A DNA stretch of 8,471 nt from JBEIDK01 sp040383485 (GTDB taxonomy: Bacteria > Bacteroidota > Bacteroidia > UBA4408). A program made the position numbers and the translations under genes. The stretch lies in assembly GCA_040383485.1 (NCBI GenBank), contig JBEIDK010000139.1, positions 1-8,471 on the forward strand. Direction: 5' to 3'. Below are positions 1 to 6,885 of the stretch, in pieces (the first letter of the stretch is position 1; each line of letters begins with the position of its first letter). The notes below the pieces were generated by a model. That model did not search any database. It was not told the DNA's origin and saw only the letters and a list, made by a program, of their open reading frames with translations.

Positions 1-738
1 CCTGTTATGAAAGAAACAGACCACCCAGGAGGTGTTGGACTAACTGTAATAGCTGATCAGGCTGGATTACAAAAAACTTCGTATGTAAAAGGAGCTTATG
101 CTTATAGATTAATGATGGGTAATGGCGGAAGTTTAGGAATTGGGCTTGAGTTAGGAATGTTAAATGTGGGTTATGGTACTGGTTTTATTGCAGAGACTGG
201 AACTGATGCTCGTATTCCTTTTAACGGTGCAAGCAAAAGCACATTTGATTTAGGATTTGGACTAAATTATAGTATTCCAAATAAATTACATTTTGGCGTT
301 TCTGTAAGTCACCTAACTGCTAGTACAATAAAAGATGTAAATTTGAGTTATAGTGTAGCAAGGCATATTTATGTAACAGGTGGTTATGATTATGCGTTGC
401 CTAACAATCCTAATTTGGTTATTAAGCCTTCCATATTATTTAAAACATCACTTAATGCTTCTCAGCTTGATGTAAATGTGGTAGCATTAATGAATAATGC
501 GTTTTGGGGTGGATTATCATACAGACTTTTTGGAAGTGATGCAATTGTACCAATGATTGGCTATCAGTCTACTATCATGGAAAACAGAGGAACCTTTAAA
601 GCAGGATACTCCTATGACGTAACATTATCTAAATTAAGAGGCTACAGTTCAGGTTCACATGAAATATTGTTAGGCTTTTGTTATGATATAACTCCACCAG
701 TAAAAGTAACGAAACATAAGAACCCAAGATTCATATAA
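1..738 (+). CDS. porP: PorP/SprF family type IX secretion outer-membrane protein (5' end missing)
   Basis: Outer-membrane beta-barrel protein of the PorP/SprF family, which works with the T9SS at the outer membrane. The reading frame is open to base 1, so the Met codon at 7 is almost certainly internal. About 245 residues are visible against roughly 300-340 usual for the family, and the signal peptide and first strands lie outside the window. The visible part shows alternating amphipathic, Gly- and aromatic-rich strands. It ends with the family's typical tail: a 'SYDVTLSKLRGYSSGSHEI' segment (about residues 202-220 counted from the Met at 7), a final strand, and a basic end finishing K-N-P-R-F-I. 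It lies 145 bases before the gldK ATG, as porP precedes porK in Porphyromonas gingivalis, which favours the core PorP over an SprF paralogue paired with a particular adhesin. Family assignment is firm; PorP versus SprF rests on context. Confidence 0.88.
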   Translation, partial: PVMKETDHPGGVGLTVIADQAGLQKTSYVKGAYAYRLMMGNGGSLGIGLELGMLNVGYGTGFIAETGTDARIPFNGASKSTFDLGFGLNYSIPNKLHFGVSVSHLTASTIKDVNLSYSVARHIYVTGGYDYALPNNPNLVIKPSILFKTSLNASQLDVNVVALMNNAFWGGLSYRLFGSDAIVPMIGYQSTIMENRGTFKAGYSYDVTLSKLRGYSSGSHEILLGFCYDITPPVKVTKHKNPRFI

Positions 739-754
739 AATTATTAACATAGAA

Positions 755-788
755 TTCGCTAACAATTAAAATAATTTATCATATTTGC
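755..788 (+). promoter_or_regulatory. Possible Bacteroidota-type promoter upstream of gldK
   Basis: The 145-base gap between porP and gldK contains CATATTTGC at 780-788. This differs by one base from the Bacteroidota -7 consensus TAnnTTTG, and a weak TTC at 755-757 sits about where a -33 TTG would be expected (22-base spacer, slightly long). If real, it would give gldKLMN its own promoter with a leader of roughly 90 bases. The -33 match is poor and the region is very AT-rich, so this is a weak call. Confidence 0.28.
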
Positions 789-883
789 AACCTTTTATCT
801 TAAAAAATTGTATAAAGCTATTTATAAACAAATAATTAAATAATTTGAAACACCGCTACTCAACAATAATTAACTCAATTGAC

Positions 884-2197
884 ATGAAAAGAATAATCTT
901 CTCTCTTGCCATTGTCCTAAGTATAGGATTCAGTAGTTGTGGCGACAAAGGTAATGGTCAGCTAATCGGTTCTCAAGATAGGATTTATTGGAATGACTTT
1001 GATCCTTATGGAATGCTTTACATACCAATGGGGGCTTTTACAATGGGGCCAAGTGACCAGGATGTTCCATACACACAAACTGCATTAAACAAAAGTGTTT
1101 CAGTTCAAGCTTTTTATATTGACGAAACAGAAGTAACTAATAATGAATATCGTCAATTCGTAGATTGGGTTCGTGACTCAATTGCGCGCCGTACACTTGG
1201 TGAGGCTGGTAATGATATGTTCTTAATCAGTCAAAATGAATTTGGTGAAGACATTACCCCAGGTCCACAAATCAATTGGATGGAAAAATTGAAATGGGAT
1301 AAACCTGAGGCTCGCGAAGCATTGGTAGAGATGTTCCTTCCTGAAAATGAGCGATTTTACCGCCGTAAAGAAATTGACACACGTAAATTAATGTTTGAGT
1401 ATTACTGGTTAGACCTTCGTGAAGCTGCCCGTCGTAATAGCCGTGAACAAGGAATGGTCGACCGTTCGGTATATATTAAGAAAGACGTTATTAATGTATA
1501 TCCTGATACACTTTCTTGGATACATGATTTTTCATACGCATTTAATGAGCCTATGACAAATCAATATTTCTGGCACCCTGCATATGATGAGTATCCAGTA
1601 GTTGGTGTAAGTTGGAAACAAGCTAGGGCTTTCTGTATTTGGAGAACTCAACTATTAAATAATTGGTTACCGAATGTTGGATTGACATTTGTTCAAGATT
1701 TTAGGCTACCAACAGAATCAGAATGGGAATATGCGGCTCGTGGTGGCCAAAAATTAGCTCCTTATCCTTGGGGTGGACCTTATATTCGAAATAATAGAGG
1801 TTGTTTCTTGGCCAACTTTAAACCATTACGCGGAAATTACGTAGATGATGGTGGTTTCCATACAGTAAAAGTTACAGAGTACAATCCTAATGGTTATGGT
1901 CTTTATTGCATGGCAGGTAATGTTGCCGAGTGGACTAATAATGCTTATGATGAATCATTCAATAGTTTCTCACATGATTTAAATCCAGACTATCAATATG
2001 AGGCTGGAGAAAATGATTTACCAGCTTTAAAACGTAAAGTAATCCGAGGTGGTTCTTGGAAAGATGTTTCATATTACAATCAAGTAAGTACGCGCACATA
2101 CGAATATCAAGATACAGCTAAATGCTATATTGGATTTAGATGTGTAATGAGTTATCTTGGCCGCGGAAAATCTGCAGGTACCAATGCAGCAAACTAA
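884..2197 (+). CDS. gldK: GldK/PorK, T9SS outer-membrane-associated lipoprotein (FGE-sulfatase fold)
   Basis: Lipoprotein of the T9SS periplasmic ring, known to bind GldN/PorN beneath the outer membrane. I start it at ATG 884 (437 residues) because this places a lipoprotein signal at the N-terminus: basic MKR, a hydrophobic core, then F-S-S-C with Cys19 as the lipidated residue. An in-frame TTG at 845 would add 13 polar residues ahead of the signal. The formylglycine-generating-enzyme-like fold is evident from MGAFTMGPSDQD (49-60), an E-V-T-N-x-E-Y motif (82-89), PVVGVSWKQARAFC (238-251), FRLPTESEWEYAARGG (273-288), MAGNVAEW (343-350), IRGGSW (387-392) and GFRC (417-420). A charged insert of about 110 residues (roughly 100-215) splits the N-terminal part of the fold, as I recall for other GldK proteins. 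The stretch after RGGSW lacks the paired cysteines that make FGE catalytic, so the role is structural. First gene of the gldKLMN block; 48 bases separate it from gldL. Confidence 0.95.
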   Translation: MKRIIFSLAIVLSIGFSSCGDKGNGQLIGSQDRIYWNDFDPYGMLYIPMGAFTMGPSDQDVPYTQTALNKSVSVQAFYIDETEVTNNEYRQFVDWVRDSIARRTLGEAGNDMFLISQNEFGEDITPGPQINWMEKLKWDKPEAREALVEMFLPENERFYRRKEIDTRKLMFEYYWLDLREAARRNSREQGMVDRSVYIKKDVINVYPDTLSWIHDFSYAFNEPMTNQYFWHPAYDEYPVVGVSWKQARAFCIWRTQLLNNWLPNVGLTFVQDFRLPTESEWEYAARGGQKLAPYPWGGPYIRNNRGCFLANFKPLRGNYVDDGGFHTVKVTEYNPNGYGLYCMAGNVAEWTNNAYDESFNSFSHDLNPDYQYEAGENDLPALKRKVIRGGSWKDVSYYNQVSTRTYEYQDTAKCYIGFRCVMSYLGRGKSAGTNAAN

Positions 2198-2245
2198 ACA
2201 AAATATATTAAAACAATAAACAACCTTTAAAACAAACAAATTATT

Positions 2246-3067
2246 ATGGGATTCATTCAATCATTACAGTCAAAAAAAGGTAAAAAATTTATGGGTTACC
2301 TTTATGGATGGGGTGCAGCAATCGTTATCGTTGGTGCGATGTTTAAAATTCAACACTGGCCAGGTGCTAGTCCCATGCTTGTGTGTGGTCTATCTATTGA
2401 GGCTGTAATTTTCTTCTTCTCGGCATTTGAACCAATTCATGAAGAAACTGACTGGAGTTTGGTTTATCCTGAATTAAGAGGAATGCATGATGAAGATGGA
2501 GAACATGGACATGGAGACGCTCATAAAGCAGTATCTAAAGGTGATCCTATAGCACAAAAATTAGATGCAATGCTAGAAGAAGCTAAAATTGGTCCTGAAT
2601 TAATTGAAAGTTTAGGTTCTAGCTTTAAAAGTTTAAGCGAGCATGCTTCAAAATTAAATAACTTAACAGACGCAACTGTTGTAACCAAAGATTATATTGA
2701 CTCTGTAAAGGGTGCAACAGATAATATGGGTAAACTATCAGAAGGTTACTTAAAAGCTTCTTCTTCATTAGTTGATTTATCTGAATCAAATATTGATGGC
2801 AAGGCCTATGGTGAGCAATTGCAACAAGTTTCTAAGAATTTATCTGCATTAAATGCAGTTTATGAATTGCAATTACAAGGTTCGCAAGATCAATTAAAAC
2901 AATCAAATAAGATGTTCGACAATATGGGAACTATGATAAAAAATCTTAGCGAATCAGTTGAAGATACACAAAAATACAAAGACGAAATATCACGCTTAGC
3001 TGTTAACCTAAACGCTTTAAATACGGTTTATGGTAACATGTTGTCGGCCATGAATTTCTCTAAATAG
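2246..3067 (+). CDS. gldL: GldL/PorL, T9SS and gliding motor inner-membrane protein
   Basis: Cytoplasmic-membrane protein that forms a pentamer around two GldM helices and converts proton flow into motion for T9SS and gliding. The 273-residue product has two N-terminal membrane helices (about 17-36 and 43-61) joined by a short loop, then about 200 cytoplasmic residues that are largely helical. Charged or polar residues within the helices match those reported as important in Flavobacterium johnsoniae GldL: Tyr20, Lys34 and His37 in helix 1, and Glu52 and Glu62 in or at the end of helix 2. The post-membrane motif DWSLVYPELRG (69-79) is family-typical. It is followed by an Asp/His-rich stretch (81-93, His at 81, 87, 89 and 93). 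The C-terminal half contains two copies of N-L-x-A-L-N-x-V-Y. The start at ATG 2246 gives a normal GldL N-terminus; the leader is A-rich with no Shine-Dalgarno. Gaps of 48 and 47 bases to gldK and gldM support one transcript. Confidence 0.95.
   Translation: MGFIQSLQSKKGKKFMGYLYGWGAAIVIVGAMFKIQHWPGASPMLVCGLSIEAVIFFFSAFEPIHEETDWSLVYPELRGMHDEDGEHGHGDAHKAVSKGDPIAQKLDAMLEEAKIGPELIESLGSSFKSLSEHASKLNNLTDATVVTKDYIDSVKGATDNMGKLSEGYLKASSSLVDLSESNIDGKAYGEQLQQVSKNLSALNAVYELQLQGSQDQLKQSNKMFDNMGTMIKNLSESVEDTQKYKDEISRLAVNLNALNTVYGNMLSAMNFSK
2837..3031 (+). repeat. Internal peptide repeat in the GldL C-terminal region
   Basis: The motif N-L-x-A-L-N-x-V-Y occurs at GldL residues 198-206 (bases 2837-2863) and 254-262 (bases 3005-3031), 56 residues apart, each followed by a hydrophobic, Leu/Met-containing segment. 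It suggests a duplicated helical unit in the cytoplasmic domain. From memory, similar paired motifs occur in other GldL proteins, so this is probably a family trait rather than a local event. Confidence 0.7.
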
Positions 3068-3114
3068 TTTTTGCCTAAAAAATATAGTTTTAACCATTAA
3101 AATAATTTAGATAT

Positions 3115-4788
3115 ATGTCATCAGGCGGAACCCCCAGACAAAAGATGATTGGTATGATGTACTTGGTACTAACCGCGCTATTGGCGCTTAACATATCCAA
3201 GTCAATATTAAATTCTTTCGTAATTGTAAACGAAGGTTTAGAAAAAACAACAGAAAATTTTGGCAAAAAAAATGAACGTTTATTTGAGTCATTTGCAAAT
3301 GCAATGAAAGACGATAAACAATCTGCAAAAGCAAAACCATACAATGCCCTTGCATTAGATGTAAAGAAGAAATGTGATGATTTATACAAGTATTTAGATG
3401 AGATGAAAGTAATTGTAATTCAAGAAACTGATAAGATTGAAAAAGCGGTAGCTGATACAATTTCTTTACATTATGTAAACTCAATTGATAATTATGATGT
3501 ACCAGCACAAGTTTTGCATGGGGCGGAAGAATCACCTAAAACAGGTGAGCATTCAATGGTAGATTTAAAAAAACGAATTATAAAACTAAGAGAAGAATTA
3601 GGTAATGTTTTTCAAGATAAAGGAGATGCTAAATTTGGCCCTGGAGTATTAAAAGAAATGAAGGCTAAGGTTGAAGACGTGCTAAGCACCGAAGATCCAA
3701 AACCTGCGCCAGGAGAACCAAGCGAAACATGGGAAGAGGAAAAAGTACTACATGCACCATTGGCAGCAGTTATAACAAACTTAACTGCCATACAAGCGAA
3801 TATCAGAAATGCTGAATCGGATGTTGTAACAGAACTATTAAAATCAATTACTGCTGGAGATTTTAAATTTGATAAATTAGTAGCTAAAGTAATTGCACCA
3901 TCTAGCTATTTAATAACTGGTGAAGAATATAAAGCAGATATATTATTAGTGGCTTTTAATTCAACGTCAAATCCTGAGGTTTTAATTGGCCCATGTGATA
4001 CAGCTTTTTCAAGAGCTAATCCGGATAAAGACCCAATGAGAGGTGCTTCAAAACCAATTGAAGTATTAGGAGGATTAGGCAAATACAAAGCAGGGACAGG
4101 TAGTGCTGGTGTACAAAAATGGAGTGGTTGTATAAAGGTTGCCAAACCGACTGGTGGTTTTCAATATTATGGCTTTGCTTCTGAATATACTGTAGCACCG
4201 CCTGCATTATCAGTTTCAGCAGATAAAATGAATGTATTTTATATGGGTGTTGAAAATCCTATTACATTGGCTTGTCCTGGTGTTGCATTGGCTGATTTAA
4301 GTGCTTCAATAGCAGGAACTGGTGCTTCAATAACTCCTTCGGCAGAGAAAGGCAAATTTATTGTAAAAGTTACTGGTGGTAACGAAGCAACAATAAATGT
4401 AAGTGCTAAAATTGGTGCCGGTACTAAACCAATGGGCAATTCAAAATTTCGTGTGAAACGTTTGCCTGACCCTGTTGCTATGGTAGCTGGATTAAAGGAA
4501 GGTGCAGTTAAAAAATCTGCATTAGCTGCTGCGCCATTCGTAATCGCAAAATATGAAAACTTTGATTTTGATTTAAAAGTAAATGTTTCGTCATTTACAG
4601 TAACGGTAAATATTGCTGGTGAATTTAAATCATACCCTGCAACTGGAAATACATTTACTCAAGAGCAAAAAACAGCGATTGAAAAATTAAAGAACAATTC
4701 ACGTGTAATTATTGAAGATATTAAATGTCGTTTACCTGATAACACATCAAGACCTTTACCATCTGTAACCTTGAAAGTACAAACCTAG
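3115..4788 (+). CDS. gldM: GldM/PorM, T9SS and gliding motor shaft protein
   Basis: Inner-membrane protein with one N-terminal helix and a long periplasmic part. Dimers run through the GldL ring and span the periplasm, carrying motion to the GldK-GldN ring. The product has 557 residues, somewhat longer than the roughly 515 of characterised GldM/PorM. The family N-terminus is clear: T-P-R-Q-K-M-I (6-12) leads into the membrane helix (about 12-29), with Arg8 at the cytoplasmic edge. A helical D1 region follows (about 31-250) and includes a Pro/Glu-rich stretch at 191-209, just before the conserved helix LTAIQANIRNAESDV (223-237). D2-D3 are beta-rich, with the linker RVKRLPDPVA at 446-455, and D4 (about 456-557) ends the protein. 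These borders are estimated by analogy with published GldM/PorM structures. The ATG at 3115 is supported by the MSSGGTPRQK start. It lies 47 bases after gldL and 45 bases before gldN. Confidence 0.96.
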   Translation: MSSGGTPRQKMIGMMYLVLTALLALNISKSILNSFVIVNEGLEKTTENFGKKNERLFESFANAMKDDKQSAKAKPYNALALDVKKKCDDLYKYLDEMKVIVIQETDKIEKAVADTISLHYVNSIDNYDVPAQVLHGAEESPKTGEHSMVDLKKRIIKLREELGNVFQDKGDAKFGPGVLKEMKAKVEDVLSTEDPKPAPGEPSETWEEEKVLHAPLAAVITNLTAIQANIRNAESDVVTELLKSITAGDFKFDKLVAKVIAPSSYLITGEEYKADILLVAFNSTSNPEVLIGPCDTAFSRANPDKDPMRGASKPIEVLGGLGKYKAGTGSAGVQKWSGCIKVAKPTGGFQYYGFASEYTVAPPALSVSADKMNVFYMGVENPITLACPGVALADLSASIAGTGASITPSAEKGKFIVKVTGGNEATINVSAKIGAGTKPMGNSKFRVKRLPDPVAMVAGLKEGAVKKSALAAAPFVIAKYENFDFDLKVNVSSFTVTVNIAGEFKSYPATGNTFTQEQKTAIEKLKNNSRVIIEDIKCRLPDNTSRPLPSVTLKVQT

Positions 4789-4833
4789 AATTTACTTATT
4801 AATCATTTCATTATCAATGCTAATAATATTGCC

Positions 4834-5658
4834 ATGAAGAAAATAGTTTTATTAATTTTATTTGTATGTATAAGTATTATTGGTTTCTCACAATCTAACG
4901 TGTTAGATGGTGTCTATATCAAAGAACATACATCAGAGCGTAAAGTAATGCCTTACACCTATTTACGTGAGGCAGATGTAATGTGGAGTAGAAGAATATG
5001 GAGAAAAGTGGATATGCGTGAGAAAATAAATCATGTATTCTATTATCCTAATCAACCAATACAAGGTCGTAAGAGCTTAATGCAAGTTATTTATGATGGT
5101 GTAACAATTGATGGAACCATAACAGCCTACAAAGATGATAACGAAGGGGATTTTACAAATGTTATGACAAGAGCAGAAGTTGAAAGTTCTCTAAATAAAA
5201 CAGATACACTTCAAGTTGAGCAGCCAGACGGAACAGTTGAGACTAAGGTAGTACCAAACAAATTTGACCCATCAAAAGTTAAACAATTTAAAATTAAAGA
5301 AGATTGGTTTTTTGATAAGCAACGCTCCATCTTAGAATGTAGAATTATTGGAATTGCACCTATTATGGAAGAAGAAAAAGGTGGAGAACTTCGTCCGGTA
5401 ACCATATTTTGGATATACTTCACAGAAGCTCGTCAAGTATTTGTAAACGCTGAAATATTTAACCGTCAAAATGATGCTGAACGTAGAACCTATGAAGATG
5501 TATTTTGGAAACGCCAATTTAACAGTTACATATACAAAGAAAGTAACGTTTATGACCGTAAAATATTAGAATACCGACAAGGTATGGATGAGCTTTTAGA
5601 AGCTGAACGTGCCAAAACAGATATTTTTAATTATGAACACGATTTGTGGGAATATTAA
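4834..5658 (+). CDS. gldN: GldN/PorN, T9SS periplasmic ring component
   Basis: Periplasmic T9SS protein that binds GldK/PorK in the ring under the outer membrane and contacts the GldM tip; it is required for secretion and, in gliders, for movement. The product has 274 residues. It begins with a cleavable signal peptide (MKK, hydrophobic core, likely cut near G-F-S-Q at 17-20). Family blocks follow: DVMWSRRIWRKVDMREKIN (48-66), a tyrosine/proline run (70-74), FKIKEDWFFDKQRSILECRI (152-171), WIYFTEAR (193-200), TYEDVFWKRQFNSYIYKE (219-236), and a C-terminus ending E-H-D-L-W-E-Y. The ATG at 4834 directly precedes the signal peptide. It is the last gene of the gldKLMN block: an intrinsic terminator begins 12 bases after its stop codon. 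The protein appears complete, with no unusual insertions. Confidence 0.96.
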   Translation: MKKIVLLILFVCISIIGFSQSNVLDGVYIKEHTSERKVMPYTYLREADVMWSRRIWRKVDMREKINHVFYYPNQPIQGRKSLMQVIYDGVTIDGTITAYKDDNEGDFTNVMTRAEVESSLNKTDTLQVEQPDGTVETKVVPNKFDPSKVKQFKIKEDWFFDKQRSILECRIIGIAPIMEEEKGGELRPVTIFWIYFTEARQVFVNAEIFNRQNDAERRTYEDVFWKRQFNSYIYKESNVYDRKILEYRQGMDELLEAERAKTDIFNYEHDLWEY

Positions 5659-5670
5659 AATTATAATATT

Positions 5671-5698
5671 AAAGCTGTCCTAAAGGGCAGCTTTTTTT
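5671..5698 (+). terminator. Intrinsic (Rho-independent) terminator after gldN
   Basis: AAAGCTGTCC (5671-5680), loop TAAA (5681-5684) and GGGCAGCTTT (5685-5694) form a 10-bp stem with a single U-G wobble pair. A run of seven T spans 5692-5698 and overlaps the end of the stem. It begins 12 bases after the gldN stop and 51 bases before the next gene, so it marks the end of the gldKLMN transcript and separates the serine hydrolase gene from it. Confidence 0.92.
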
Positions 5699-5721
5699 AT
5701 GCTAATAAAACTTAGTAAACA

Positions 5722-6885
5722 ATGAAAATATTAAAAGGAATTGCCTGGACTCTAACTGTTATAATTGTTCTAATTAATCTTATAATCTTGCTTAGTGGCA
5801 AATGGTATGTGTATAATGTTCTTCAACACACCGTTATAAAAGGTAGACTAGGCCCTGTAATTAATGAGTTTAAAAAGGATTCACAGGCAATAATAAAAGC
5901 TGGTACTGCAATAGAAATCCCAAACTCAACTCACAAAAACAAGAAGTTTATTAGCAAAGAATTTACTGAATATGTAAAAGAACTAGGCACGGTTTCCTTT
6001 ATTGTATTAAAAAACGACTCCGTGTTACATGAAGAGTATTGGGATGGTTGGAATAAGGATTCAATTTCAAACTCATATTCTATGGCCAAATCATTTGTAA
6101 GTTTATTGGTTGGTTGTGCTATAAAAGATGGACTAATAAAGAGCGTTGATGAACCTATTTGTAATTATTTGCCAGATTTTAATTGTGAAATAAATGGCCC
6201 AATTACCATAAAACATTTACTTACCATGAGCAGCGCTATTGATTTTAATGAGAGTTATATAAATCCGTTTGTTTATGCCGCTGAAGCTTTATATGGAAAT
6301 GATTTGCGCAAAGCTACCTACGAACATAAACTAGTAGGAACACCAGGAAAGGCATTTGATTACGAAAGTGGGAATACTCAATTACTATGTATGATTATTG
6401 AAAAGGTAACGAACCAAAAAATTAACACCTATGCTTCAGAAAAATTATGGAAACCTATGGGCGCATATAAAAATGCCTCATGGAGTCAAGACAAGAAAGA
6501 TGGATTGGCTAGGGCATTTTGTTGTTTCAATAGTAATGCATTAGACTTTTCTAGATATGGAATATTACTAAACCATACAGGCAAGTATAATGGCGTTGAA
6601 GTTGTAGATAGTGCATACATGATTGAAGCCACAACAGCGGCAGACTATTTAATAGATGAAGAAGGAAATGCATGCACTAAATATGGTTACCAATTTTGGT
6701 TAGTGAATTACAAGGGCATGGAAATAAAATATTGCAGAGGAATATTAGGACAATACATTATTGCTATTCCAAGTAAAAATTTAGTTGCTGTAAGGTTAGG
6801 ACATAAAAGAAGTAAAGAGAAGAAAAATGGACATCCGATAGATTTATTTAAAATAATTGATGAAGCTTTATTGATAGCATCCTAA
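5722..6885 (+). CDS. Membrane-anchored serine hydrolase, beta-lactamase/class C fold
   Basis: A 387-residue serine hydrolase of the beta-lactamase-related family, which includes esterases, D-aminopeptidases and carboxypeptidase-like enzymes. The substrate cannot be told from sequence. A single hydrophobic N-terminal helix (about 7-25, after MKILK) suggests an uncleaved inner-membrane anchor with the catalytic domain outside the cytoplasm. The catalytic S-x-x-K motif is S120-M-A-K123, followed by the usual F-V-S-L-L-V-G helix. The second motif is Y214-E-S-G-N218. A family-typical I-K-H-L-L-T-M-S segment lies at 163-170, and R-G-I-L-G-Q (339-344) sits near the place of the third motif. It lies after the gldN terminator, so it probably has its own promoter, although none is clear in the 23 bases between terminator and ATG. 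Its stop abuts the stop of the opposing gene. Nothing marks it as a resistance gene. Fold and catalytic residues are firm; function is open. Confidence 0.88.
   Translation: MKILKGIAWTLTVIIVLINLIILLSGKWYVYNVLQHTVIKGRLGPVINEFKKDSQAIIKAGTAIEIPNSTHKNKKFISKEFTEYVKELGTVSFIVLKNDSVLHEEYWDGWNKDSISNSYSMAKSFVSLLVGCAIKDGLIKSVDEPICNYLPDFNCEINGPITIKHLLTMSSAIDFNESYINPFVYAAEALYGNDLRKATYEHKLVGTPGKAFDYESGNTQLLCMIIEKVTNQKINTYASEKLWKPMGAYKNASWSQDKKDGLARAFCCFNSNALDFSRYGILLNHTGKYNGVEVVDSAYMIEATTAADYLIDEEGNACTKYGYQFWLVNYKGMEIKYCRGILGQYIIAIPSKNLVAVRLGHKRSKEKKNGHPIDLFKIIDEALLIAS

Noticed and set aside
7..9. ATG at position 7 as the start of the PorP/SprF gene
   Set aside because: The frame is open through the window edge, the resulting protein would lack a signal peptide, and it would be much shorter than the family. 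The gene is cut, not complete.
884..2197. Active formylglycine-generating enzyme (sulfatase maturation)
   Set aside because: The catalytic cysteine pair is missing, and the gene sits at the head of gldLMN with a lipoprotein signal, so it is GldK.
2069..2260. Minus-strand 63-codon frame across the gldK-gldL junction
   Set aside because: It mostly overlaps the conserved 3' end of gldK and its product shows no recognisable family; treated as a shadow.
3090..4439. Several minus-strand open frames of 60-115 codons opposite gldM
   Set aside because: They lie entirely or almost entirely within the clearly conserved gldM gene, show no domain or signal, and are expected by chance from its codon use.
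5211..5517. Two minus-strand frames of 61-70 codons opposite gldN
   Set aside because: They are complementary to conserved GldN blocks and have no supporting features.
5722..6885. Antibiotic-resistance beta-lactamase
   Set aside because: The S-x-x-K and Y-x-S motifs define a broad serine hydrolase family. The N-terminal membrane anchor and lack of specific class C beta-lactamase features give no basis for a resistance call.
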